Source: Cornus controversa (lineage: Eukaryota; Streptophyta; Magnoliopsida; Cornales; Cornaceae). Taken from it: a stretch of DNA of 64,000 nt. Below the pieces are notes generated by a model. That model was not told the origin of the DNA and made no database searches. It saw only the letters and a program-made list of their open reading frames with translations. The stretch's first letter is position 1. Each line of letters begins with the position of its first letter. The position numbers were made by a program, and so were the translations under genes. The DNA is taken from the NCBI GenBank assembly GCA_026545225.1, contig CM048846.1, positions 33,491,501 to 33,555,500 of the forward strand, given 5' to 3'. Positions 1-9,689 of the stretch are shown piece after piece.

Positions 1-1124
1 TGATTAAGGCTAAGCCATGGACTATCTTCGATTGGCATGGGCCATCTGCCTAACTACTCTAATCTAGGGTGCAGTATGGTTCATCTTCTCTAGGCATAAT
101 CCATCAAAGCTCATAATAATATATTCAGTGATTACCATTATGTAATAATCTCTCTCATGATCACAGAAAACAAAAGAGATTGAGTTCAATAACAACAACT
201 AAATATCTAAGACAAGATAAGAAATCATTGAGATTGAATTTACAAGACTTTTATTGCTCAATTCATTAATAAGAATCCTCACAATTACACAATCTATGCA
301 TGTATATAAAGGTCCCCAATAATTAAAACAATCAAACCATTGATGCTTTGTTAGGGCTACATCAAAACCCTAGTGGATGAACTAGCCGCTCATGGTAGAA
401 GAAGAAGCTTCAACTGTTGAGGAAGAAGACATCATCTTTCTGAATTACGCGTATGACTTCGTTCTCCAATGGCTCTGCAATATGTTTCTGTTCTCTTTTC
501 AGCCCTCTCAGACTCTCCAATCTCTGTGTAAGCTCCCACAATTCAGCCTCCAAGTCTTCCTTTTATTCCCCAAGAGAATTCACCAAAGTCCTAATCCAAT
601 TAGGAATTAATTAGGGTTTCCCGCAGCACTAATCAGGTGGGTTTTTCCTGCTGACTTCGGCCCAACTTTTGACCCACTAGAAGTCCGATTTACGGAATTT
701 TCGTGAAATACAAAAGTGTGCAGAATCAAATTTCGTTCAATCCTACGCGAAAATAATGTCGATTTGAGGCTCGGAAATAAGCCTTCTGGTCCGTTTTCCA
801 AAACGGGATTAAGACTGCATTATGCGCAGATTTGGGCTTCAGGCCCGAAACCTTCTTAAGCAGCTGTAATTCTCTTGGACCTCTTTCTTGGGCTGATTTG
901 AGTTGAAATAAATGGTTGAGTGAATCTCCTTGATGTAGGCTTCATCTCACCATCTTGGATGTCTTCTTTAAAAGCCCAAAAGCTTGGTTTTAACTGAAAT
1001 ACTCATTAAGGCCCTGAAAATACAGAAAACACTAAAACAAAGTAAAATCACAAAATAATCTATCACTAAGAGAATAAAATACATAAGTTAAGAGGCTAGA
1101 ATGCGTAACATTCAACGCCTATCA
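1..1124 (-). mobile_element. Athila-type LTR, antisense, cut by window edge
   Basis: This matches the antisense orientation of the complete LTR at 26425-27908 and of four other copies in the window. Its right end, CGCCTATCA, is the complement of the LTR start TGATAGGCG. About 370 bases of the LTR's 3' end lie left of the window. It abuts the interior of a sense Athila element directly, so it is either the 5' LTR of an antisense element extending left, or a solo LTR. The target duplication (right copy would be GCAAG at 1125-1129) cannot be tested because the left flank is missing. Confidence 0.85.
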
Positions 1125-1199
1125 GCAAGTCACCAAGGTACTTCAAGCTCACGAAATCCTTGCCGAGCAAGGCATGATCCAACATCCGGTTCCTCAAGA

Positions 1200-2332
1200 T
1201 CTCGCCGAGATGGAATTCATGAGCGATGGCATCCAAGGGCCTTGAATTTTGAAACAACGTTTGACATAGCTGAAGTATATGGTTTATTTCCTGAGACAAG
1301 ATGGGGGATTTCTGACATCCGTCGTCGTCGGTCGGCATCAATTTTTGTTCCACTTTCTACTACTATCTACCCGAGGCTTGTTAAGGTATTTTATCATAAC
1401 TTAATGCCGAAACCTAATGAGCGGGATGTGCTTATTTCTTCAGTAGATGGAACATTAGTCCAGGTTGATATGTCATCCATTGCTATTACCATGGGTTGTC
1501 CTCATGAGTGCCCAGATGATTTGACTAATATCTATACTCCTCTACCCGATGATTTGTCAGTGGGTAATTTAGTTGCACGTTTGTGTGCTAACCAATTCTC
1601 TGGACCAAAGCGGAATGCAGCTTCCAAGTCTTCTATGCCAAATCATTTATGGTTCCTTGATGCTATTTTGGTCAAGAATATATGTCTCATTGGACATAAA
1701 ACCGAGAGACGTCAAGAGTTCCTTAGAGCTTTATATGCCATACATTTTGGGCATTGGTTATCATTCCCACAGTTGTCTGGGGCCATATTAAAAAGTTCTA
1801 TTCCAAAGTTGTGGCCAAGGCACTGGACAGTGCAAGTGACTGGGAGTTTCCATTCCTTACTATCATTCATCAGTTGCTTAGTGCACAGGGGTATACAGTC
1901 CATGAGGACGAGCTTGCCTTTCCACGTAATATTCATTACGGCACACATAACTAGAATTTGAGCTGATCTCATATGCACCAAAGAGTCATAGCTGCGCCAG
2001 GTGAAGTGTCTCGATTGGCCCAGGGAGGGGAACCTGTAGATATACCACCACCGGTGGAAGATCCAGAGGAGATGGAAGCAGAAGAAGAGGAGGTACATGC
2101 ACAAGCTGGTGGCCATGATTATCATTATTTAGAGGGACAAATTGGTGGGTTGACCGCCTAGTTTGGCACCCTACAGACAGAGGTTTCCACACAGTTTGGA
2201 GCTATGAGGACTGAGATGGCGGATCACTTCCGTGAAACTCGCCAGGATCAACTAGAGATGAGAAGGATGCTGCGTGCACTGATGCGCCAGGCGAACTTGG
2301 ATCCAGATACTCAGTCACCACCACATCCTTGA
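1200..2332 (+). pseudogene. Athila env-like ORF relic (putative plant transposon protein)
   Basis: The reading starts near residues LNFETTFDIAEVYGLF and shows features of the extra ORF that Athila elements carry between pol and the 3' LTR: an FYHNL block, an I-x-M-G-C-P block, and an RALYAIHFGHWLSFP block. Frame is lost at about 1754-1790 and continues in another frame through KFYSKVVAKALDSASDWEF. Further stops lie near 1954-1970 and at 2159-2161. The C-terminus (2162-2332) is rich in E, R, Q and M and has coiled-coil character. In this superfamily such ORFs have been called env-like. No fusion peptide or clear membrane segment is visible, so an envelope role is unsupported here. It is not functional as it stands. 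Confidence 0.65.
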
Positions 2333-3959
2333 CTGGAAGGTAACTATCTTTTGTATTTTATTTTTATTTATTTATTTATTTTTTTAGTTTTATTTTTCTT
2401 TCTGTAGTTAGGATTCTTCTATAAAATTTTTTTTTTTTTTTTTTTTTTTTAGGATTTTTCTATTTTATATTTGTTTTTCACCCATACTATTTCACTTGAT
2501 CTTTGGGGTATAGTGGTTTGTTTTGACAGGTTGTAACATCCAAGTTTGGGGGTGTGCTTGCATTACCTTCATGCAATTGGTGTGCTCTATTTTCTTGCCA
2601 CTATTCCATGGTCCTGGTAATATCGTTCTTACCCTTCTCTATGCTTTGATTGAGTGTACATTGAGGATAATGTACAGTTTAAGTTTGGGGGTGAGGCGAT
2701 GCCTTATTTTTGTGTTTATTGCATATGGGGGGGGGGGGGAATTTGTGTGAAATTCTTCTTGTTTTAAGATTTTTGTTTATTTTCTTTTCTTAGTTTGTTT
2801 ATTTTATTTTCTTTTGTTTTGGTTTATAGATAGAATGTTTTGACATTATTTAAGGGATTAGTACCTTATGTAGGTGCTTAATTTACAATTTTTGAGTATG
2901 TTTTAGATTTTTGAAAACTATGGTTTAAAGTAAGTGGTTTTAATCATTGTTTGAATTGACATGTCTTGGGTTATTACTTTTAGTTTCCTTACATGCACAG
3001 ACACACTAGCATAGTCTTGTGGGGGTATAAACTATGGCTTTGAGTTGTTGAGTTACATATGCTTGATATTAATTAGTATCTCTTGAGAATGAGTACCGAT
3101 GATGTGTTTTACTTGACTTCAATGAAAAAAAAGAAAGAGTTGAAAAAAAAATATGTTGAAAGCAAATCAATTTGATCCTTTTCATGAGTAACCGGGCCTC
3201 TATGCCTTAAGAAGGACGAAGAATTCGCGTCAAAAGTGAAAGGGTGAGAAAAGATGAGCATTGGTTGTCTTGATTTGTAGCCTGACTGATTCGAGTAATT
3301 AGGTTCTTCGGGGTATCTTTAAGCCTAGTGCCCTAAAGCCATCTGGTTTGGGAGTCACTGACTGAAAGCTTGCTACACGGATCTTTCAGAAAGCTTAATA
3401 GATCAAGACATTTCACAACCAATAAAGTAATGAAAAAAAAAGAAAAGAGGAATTGAAAAAAAATGAAAAAGTCATGTATTCATGTTTGGAAGTATGATTT
3501 CAATAAAGGGAGCTAGTGAGTTGAAGGGGTATGTGCCTTAATATATTCAGAGCTGGGTTATGCTAAATGAGAGGACTGCTAGTTCACTTTTCATGAGGGA
3601 GCTAGAGTTGGTTGTTTTGAGATGTGTTGATGTGAATTATGTGTGGGGACCATTGCTTTGAATTATAGAATTTGAAAGTTTGAAATTATTCTTGAATGCA
3701 AGTTTGTAACTATGTATTGTAATCTTCTTCTTGATTAATATTGAAACAGAATTTTGCATGTTTGTGGGTAACATTTCTGGAAACCCTCACGAGACTATAC
3801 TCGTCCACTAGGGGGAACCTAGGGGTTTAAAGGCTTGTTGCATATGCTAAATGCAATCGTTTCTCCTACGAAAGTGGAGTTAGGTAGTTTAGTTAGTGTT
3901 TAGTAGTTTCTTTTGTTTTAGTTTTGTTTTATTCTATTGCTAAGGGACTAGCAATATGT
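2333..3959 (+). other. Athila 3' noncoding region
   Basis: AT-rich sequence between the env-like ORF and the polypurine tract, with T-runs at 2370-2450 and a run of G near 2729. The same region is present in antisense in element C (21798-23220), in the same order, including the block around 2580-2740 and the cysteine-rich-looking short reading frame there. I see no convincing gene. Confidence 0.7.
2542..2693 (+). repeat. Two internal copies of the Athila polypurine-tract motif
   Basis: AAGTTTGGGGGTG occurs at 2542-2554 and 2681-2693. It is identical to the polypurine tract next to the LTR at 3960-3972. Reverse transcriptase primes plus-strand synthesis at this tract; the internal copies are not followed by an LTR start. 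Confidence 0.7.
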
Positions 3960-3972
3960 AAGTTTGGGGGTG
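3960..3972 (+). other. Polypurine tract of element A
   Basis: AAGTTTGGGGGTG lies immediately before the LTR start TGATAGGCG at 3973, the expected position for the plus-strand primer. Confidence 0.8.
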
Positions 3973-5488
3973 TGATAGGCGTTGAATGTTACGCATTCTA
4001 GCCTCTTAACTTCTGTATTTTATTCTCTTAGTGATAGATTATTTTGTTATTTTACTTTGTTTTAGTGTTTTCTGTATTTTCAGGGCCTTAATGATTATTT
4101 CAGTTAAAACCATGATTTTGGGCTTTTAAAGAAGACATCCAAGATGGTTAGATGAAGCCTACATCAAGGAGATCAATTTAACCATTTATTTCAACTCAAA
4201 TCAGCCCAAGGAAGAGGTCCAAAAGAATTACAGCTGCTTAAGAAGGTTTCGGGCCTGAAGCCCAAATCTACGCATAATATAATCTTAATCCTATTTTGGA
4301 AAATGGACCAGAAGTGTTATTTTCGAGCCTCAAATTGACTTAATTTTTAAAATATTTAAACGAAATTTGATTCTGCACACTTTTGTATTTCACGAAAATT
4401 CCATGAATCGAACTTCTAGTGGGTCAAAAGTTAGGCCGAACGTCAGTAGAAAAAACCCACCTGATTAGTGCTGCGGGAAAACCTAATTAATTCCTAATTG
4501 GATTAGGACTTTGGTGTATTCTCTTGGGGCATAAAGTGAAGAATTGGAGGTTGAGTTGAGGGGAGATTGAGATTGGAGAGATTAGAGAGTTTGAAAGAGC
4601 TTTGGACAGAACAGAAGACATACTTTGCAGAGCCATTGGAGAACAAAGTCATACGCATAATTCATGAAGATGATGCCTTCTTCCTCAACCGTTGAAGCTT
4701 CTTATTCTACCATGAGCGGCTAGTTCATCCACTAGGGTTTTGATGTAGCCCTAACAAAGCATCAATGGTTTGATTGTTTTAATTATTGGGGACCTTTATG
4801 TTCATGCATAGATTGTGTAATTTAGAGGATTCTTATTATAGAATTGAGCAATAAAAGTCTTGTAAATTCAGTTTCAATGATTTCTTATCTTGTCTTAGAT
4901 ATTTAGTTGTTGTTATTGAACTCAATTTCTCTTATTTTTTGTGATCATGAGAGCGATTATTACACCATGGTAATCACTGAATATATCATTAAAAGCTTTG
5001 ATGGATTATGCCTAGAGAAGATGAACCATATTGCACCCTAGATTAGAGTAGTTAGGCAGATGGCCCATGCCAATCGAAGATAGTCCATGACTTAGCCTTA
5101 ATCATATGTTATCTTCTTGACGGATGAAGGTGAGCTTGTAGCCACCGACACCACTTATGCATGATGTAATTCCCCATAGTTGATTCAATTGACCATTGAT
5201 TGTGGAGTTAGTGGTGAAGTCAAATACTCTAGATTTCTCTCATATTATCTTCACTTTCTATTTACTTTGATTTATTTTATTTTACTTCTTAATTAGTTTA
5301 GTTTAAAAATCAGAATTCTTTTCTCTTAAATTTAATTAGAATTAATTTCGTATTCCAACTCATCAGACCATAATCCCTGAGGTTCGACACCCCTTCTGAT
5401 AGCCCTATTCTGCATGGAATTCGTTCTATTGCGAAGTGTGGTAATTTTTAATTGATATACTTATTGAGTCACACTCACACATGAATCA
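3973..5488 (+). mobile_element. Athila-type 3' LTR of element A
   Basis: 1516 bp from TGATAGGCGTTGAATG to ACACATGAATCA. It ends in TGAT/ATCA and matches the complete copies at 26425-27908, 40907-42339 and 52821-54296 in inverse orientation. It is one of the longest copies and the only full-length sense copy. The conserved block around GGTTCGACACCCC and GCCCTATTCTGCA near the 3' end recurs in all copies. Confidence 0.9.
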
Positions 5489-6190
5489 GTGAGTATGTGT
5501 CAGAATAATCTAAGCCCTCTTTTTTTTTGTAACCTTTAGCTACAATTCTGGCTTTATATTTATTATTGATCCACCAGCCTTCATCTTCCTTTTGAAAATC
5601 CACTTATAACCAAGCGATTTATTTCCAGGAGGAAGATCTACCAACTCCCAAGTATGGTTTTATAAGATGGATTCAATTTCACTATTAATAGCCTTTTTTC
5701 ACAAAGGAGCTTCTGGAGAAGACATAGCTTCTGTGTAGGTTTGAGGCTCACTTTCCAATAAATATGTTAAGAAATCAGGACCAAATGACCTGGACATATT
5801 AGCTCTCTTACTCAGTCTAGGTTCATCCTCAATTTCCTTTTCTATATAATTTGGTTCTATAGTTTCTTGACTACAACTATTAATAGTATCACGATCTCTT
5901 TTAAGAGAGATCTTATCTTGTACAGTTTTACAAGGAAACACATTATCAAAGAACGTTGCATTCTTAGACTTAATAATGTTATTGACATGTACATTAGTAA
6001 TTTCAAATTTATGCACAAGGAATCTATATGCACTACTATTATAAGCATACCCAATGAAAATAGAATCAATTATTTTAGGACCTATCCTAACTTTCTTAGG
6101 ATCAGGAATGAGCACCTTAGCAAGACACCCCCACACTTTCAAGTATTTATTTTGAATTTCACAAAATAAACAATGCTTTATATGGTACAA
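5489..6190 (-). pseudogene. Ty1/copia integrase-RT relic K
   Basis: Read on the minus strand this gives YLKVWGCLAKV, then IFIGYAYNSSAYRFLVHK, a charged linker, LTYLLESEPQTYTEAMSSPE, WELVDLPPG and GYKWIFKRKMK, ending at the DYSDTYS stretch. These are the integrase C-terminal and N-terminal RT signatures of plant copia polyproteins, which would encode cDNA integration and synthesis. Frame breaks occur near 5690 and in the A-rich GYKKK stretch. The rest of RT was separated by insertion of Athila element A; the upstream gag/integrase core is not seen to the right, where copia LTR material begins. Confidence 0.75.
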
Positions 6191-7142
6191 ATATTTGACA
6201 AATATTTAACTAATATTGAACTAGTCAATATTTTCTACTTAGTATAATATCACTATCTTAAATAGTAGAATATATACAATAGTAGAGCACAATAATGTCT
6301 TAAGATTGTTGGAAAATATATGCGTATATGATACTATTTAAGATATAAAACAATTGTACTAACATGTTACATCACATAAATTATGTATTTTCTAAAACAT
6401 CATAAGAAAATCTCTTACCATTCCACAGTATATAAAAATCTTCTATAAGTTTCTATATCAAGTAAGATTATAACACATATAATAATCTAGGCTACTGAAC
6501 TCATGTATAGTACATGTATCACATGTTATATAAACCATATGAAATATAACACAATCAAGTAAATCATACTGATTTTATACTTTATAACTTAAAATACATA
6601 AAAGAACCTGTAGATCGAGGCTAGAGTTAGACTCTATGTCATTAAAACAATTGATGCCCCGCATGGTGCTTAATGGACTCAATAGCGTTTGTCTACCAGG
6701 ATATAATGATCTCTCACCGATCAAAAGCATCACTCCAATTTGATCGTCTCAGCGAACCACAAATATGTTGTACTCTTTTGGACTTGACTCACTTGACCTT
6801 TGGGTTCAGACACAAACACAATGACTCACTTGGAAGGTTCACGTCTTGGATTACTGTGTAGGGAATGATAGAGTAGTACGTTGGGAGAGAAGAGGGAGAA
6901 GTCTGGAAAAACTATATCTTTCCAAATGAGACTTGAGGGACCTATTTATAAGCATAGTGGTACCCTTTCAAAAGTGCCCGAATAGTCATGAGATGTGTAC
7001 TTTGGTGCTAAAGGTTGAGAATTTCACTGTTTCAACTTCATACAATACTAATAGTGTCTATTTGATACTAATAGACACTTTTGGTGTTTGTTCAGTGTGA
7101 ATCGCACTGTTTCACCTTTAATTTTCATTCAATTTTTCTAAC
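6191..7142 (-). mobile_element. Degenerate copia-type LTR, antisense
   Basis: The right end is the complement of TGTTAGAAAAATTGAATG, also found at 8812. Immediately right is a purine-rich sense tract (ATGTGGGGTAT, 7143-7153), so this is probably a 3' LTR in antisense. The left limit is uncertain: 6191-6600 is AT-rich and does not match the second copy. The alignable part starts near 6600 (AAGAACCTGTAGA). Confidence 0.55.
6943..6950 (-). promoter_or_regulatory. TATA box of copia-type LTR
   Basis: TATAAATA on the minus strand, about 195 bases inside the LTR start, followed by a pyrimidine-rich leader. The second LTR has the same octamer at 8511-8518. Confidence 0.45.
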
Positions 7143-7735
7143 AATACCCCACATGAATGAAAATTAATATAATTTGAAAAATAGACTTTGACTTGCACTA
7201 AGAGAGTACAGTTGGAAAGTTATTGCATTAGGATAGATAACTTTTGGCCTTGAATCTTTCATAGTGTAATACTATCGGATTTACTTGACTAACTAGTGAC
7301 ATAAAGTCTTGAACTATTCAGCCGTTTATGTAAAACCAGACAATAGTATACACACAACACATTTCTGCACAAAGTTGGTTCTTTCGGTTGTGTTCATTGC
7401 AGCCTTGAACAAATCCTAGTATTCATGAGTGCTTTAGAGAACTTAGCCTTGTCATTCTCATAGAAGCAGCCACTTCACACTCATATAGGTGACTCTCTAT
7501 TAAGAGTATCATGCTATAACCCACTTGGATTTTCAAGATATAGGAACCACTAAAAGCATTTGCTTAACCTAATACCCACGACAGGCTCTATGTCATCATA
7601 GGAATGGGTAGAAGACAAAATCTTCCAGTGCTATTGGTGAGTCACTCAAAATTTCAGTTGCCCCTTTGAATCTAGATCTTGGGATCTTCAGTCAGCTAGA
7701 TAGGGTTTTCATAAAGGTGACTCGTTAGTTTGAGG
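7143..7735. other. Unassigned interval next to copia polypurine tract
   Basis: Starts with the tract ATGTGGGGTAT on the minus strand. The remainder has no open frame I can attribute to a family on either strand; it is presumably eroded retroelement interior. Confidence 0.35.
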
Positions 7736-7739
7736 CTTT

Positions 7740-8120
7740 AAGTATGAACAAAGAGTGTGCAAATTAACTTGAAAAATTTATGTGTAGATTGAAACAAACA
7801 CTAAATCAGTGACATAGGTTAGGTGGTTACATGTCAATGAGTATGATGTATGCTAAAGATACTCTAGATAGATATATTTTTCAACTATGTTGTTGTGATC
7901 TAAATAACAAGTTGCATATAACTTGATATACAAACAATCCGAGAGCATACTAAGTGTATTGCGGTGGTTAAGAACCATCTTAAAATTAAATGATTTCATT
8001 TATCAAGGATTGCCATTGAAATTAAGAGATATACAAGACTCTAGATCCACGAATGAACATGTCTTGAATATTAAAGGTGTAGTCATGGAATATAAACTAG
8101 TTGCTTTAACACTTGATTAA
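7740..8120 (+). pseudogene. Sense copia RT to RNase H scrap, internally deleted
   Basis: The plus strand reads MCRLKQTLNQ (stop) HRLGGYMSM near 7780-7840, resembling the RT block VCxLKKSLYGLKQxxRQW of copia elements. Near 7923-8120 it reads SILSVLRWLRTI ... YQGLPLKLR ... DSRSTNEHVLNIKG, resembling the start of copia RNase H. The catalytic YVDD region between them is missing. The match is by eye and short; it could also be chance similarity in the second part. Confidence 0.4.
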
Positions 8121-8129
8121 AATAAATAG

Positions 8130-8812
8130 TACAGTTTATTTATTGGATACACAACAATAACACAAATAAATAGAACCTAATTGTAGACCTAGGCATGAAT
8201 TACATTCGATCTCCTTAAGACAATTATAGCCTTGCAATGGTGTTGAACTGACTCTTGCCGACTGTCTCCTAGGATACAACGATCTTCCTCTCAATTGGTA
8301 TCAACACTTCAAACCAACTGAGCTTCTGTGAACCACCTATGTGTTAGTACTCTCTCTTGAACTTGACTCTCCTGAACCGTTAATTGAAACCAGACCACGA
8401 AAACTTAATAGACTACCACTTGTGTTAGGCTATATAGAAAAGGAGATTTGAGACATAGAAAGAAGAAGAAGAAATCAAAAAATATGCATTACAAATGAGG
8501 TTAATTGGCTTATTTATAGACCACTAGGTGTCTATTTAGTTTTTCCCGAATAGGCATAGGACATGTTGTTTCACTTCAAGCGTTAGCAATGGTGATCTTT
8601 CACCATGAAGTGTTTGTTCGTGATTCACACTTAAGTGTTTGTTCGTGGTTCACACCTAATACTCACGTGTTTGTTCATTACTTAACAGACACTTTATCAC
8701 CATGTTATATCCCAACGATGTAATGACAGACACTCTGCCACACATGTCATAACTTATGCAATGTCACCTTACATCGCATACATGAAATTTTCATTCAATT
8801 TTTCTAACAAAT
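8130..8812 (-). mobile_element. Copia-type LTR, antisense, second copy
   Basis: Shares the terminal AATTTTTCTAACA and the TATTTATA box (8511-8518) with the copy ending at 7142. The sequence beyond 8812 is not purine-rich in the sense orientation, so this end would be a 5' LTR or solo LTR boundary. AATCC (8813-8817) would be its flanking duplication; I could not find the partner. Confidence 0.5.
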
Positions 8813-9272
8813 CCAACTCCAAAGCACTTCAAGCTCAAAAAAATATTACATGCATGTTAAAGTGTATTGAAGAAACGTCAAAATAGAAGCCTTCAAGTTT
8901 ACAAAGTCATTCAAGCTCAAGGAAGCTATTCAAACAAGCAAGTCATACCTCCAAAAGCTCAACCGATCAATTCACATTGAAGAAAAGGGTAGATAGGATG
9001 GTGAGTGCTTAGAAATTTATGTCAATGTATATTTGAATTCCTATAAAGATCAAACATTTTCAAAGATCATGCATAAAAATATTTTTACTCACACTTGATC
9101 TTTCATCAATCATACAATAGGTTTTAAATATCACTCATATACCTTCATTAACCTATAAATGTGTTTGAACATTCAAACCTTTCAAAAATGGCCAACTCAC
9201 ACTTTTATAGAGTTTCGGTTGCTTGATGGGTTCCATCAGCCAACTGATAGAACTTGTAATTCATTCCAGTAG
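8813..9272 (+). mobile_element. Copia element H, 5' LTR, left segment
   Basis: Sequence rich in CAAGCTC and CAAAAGCTCAACCGATC stretches, continuous with 12571-13365 once the solo LTR at 9273-12565 is removed. The true LTR start was not found, because the only other LTR of H would lie beyond the window. The last 5 bases, AGTAG, are the target duplication of the solo LTR. Confidence 0.55.
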
Positions 9273-9658
9273 TGTAAGGACTGGGTTATTTTGACCGGAT
9301 CCGGATTATTTTTGGACCGGATAAATTTTCTTTTTTTCGAGTAAATTGACTTCGAAAGTGCGAATATATATATATATATAAATGGAATTATATATATATA
9401 TATATATATAGATGGAAGATATAGATATCTGTATATTTATGTGAGAATATATATATTGTTGAAGGAAAGATATATATATGCACATATGTATGTGTATAAT
9501 GAATGTATTTATATTTAATTATAAATACTTTCATATACATATTTATTATAGAATGAAGTGTAAAAAGGGTAGGGTATATTTTAATTGATTATGAGAGTAA
9601 GAAAACCATAGGTGGCCGGCTGGGAGAGTGTGCATATATATGGATGTATGTATGTATA

Positions 9659-9689
<31 letters not shown>

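Larger units (their letters stand above)
1125..5488 (+). mobile_element. Athila-type element A, 3' half
   Basis: In order this holds an env-like ORF relic, a noncoding region, a polypurine tract ending at 3972 and a complete 3' LTR (3973-5488). The gag-pol half should lie left of the window, beyond the antisense LTR at 1-1124. The element sits inside an antisense copia reverse-transcriptase sequence: the copia reading ends at the ...SDTYS stretch exactly where A's LTR ends. The 5 bases after the LTR, GTGAG (5489-5493), would be the right target duplication. Confidence 0.8.

Noticed and set aside
2722-2745. Run of G as a possible quadruplex or regulatory site
   Set aside because: A single uninterrupted run next to the polypurine-like region. 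The antisense copy is shorter, consistent with slippage; nothing else supports function.
1-5488. Antisense LTR and sense LTR as arms of one large inverted-repeat transposon
   Set aside because: The outer parts do not match as terminal inverted repeats. The left copy lacks its end in the window and the interior is ordinary Athila 3' sequence, so two insertions explain it better.
5867-6169. Plus-strand frame of 100 codons
   Set aside because: It is the shadow of the antisense copia integrase-RT reading.
9360-9420. TA-rich runs as an origin or matrix-attachment element
   Set aside because: Simple microsatellites, also present in other LTRs (14803-14822, 61623-61640); no further signal.
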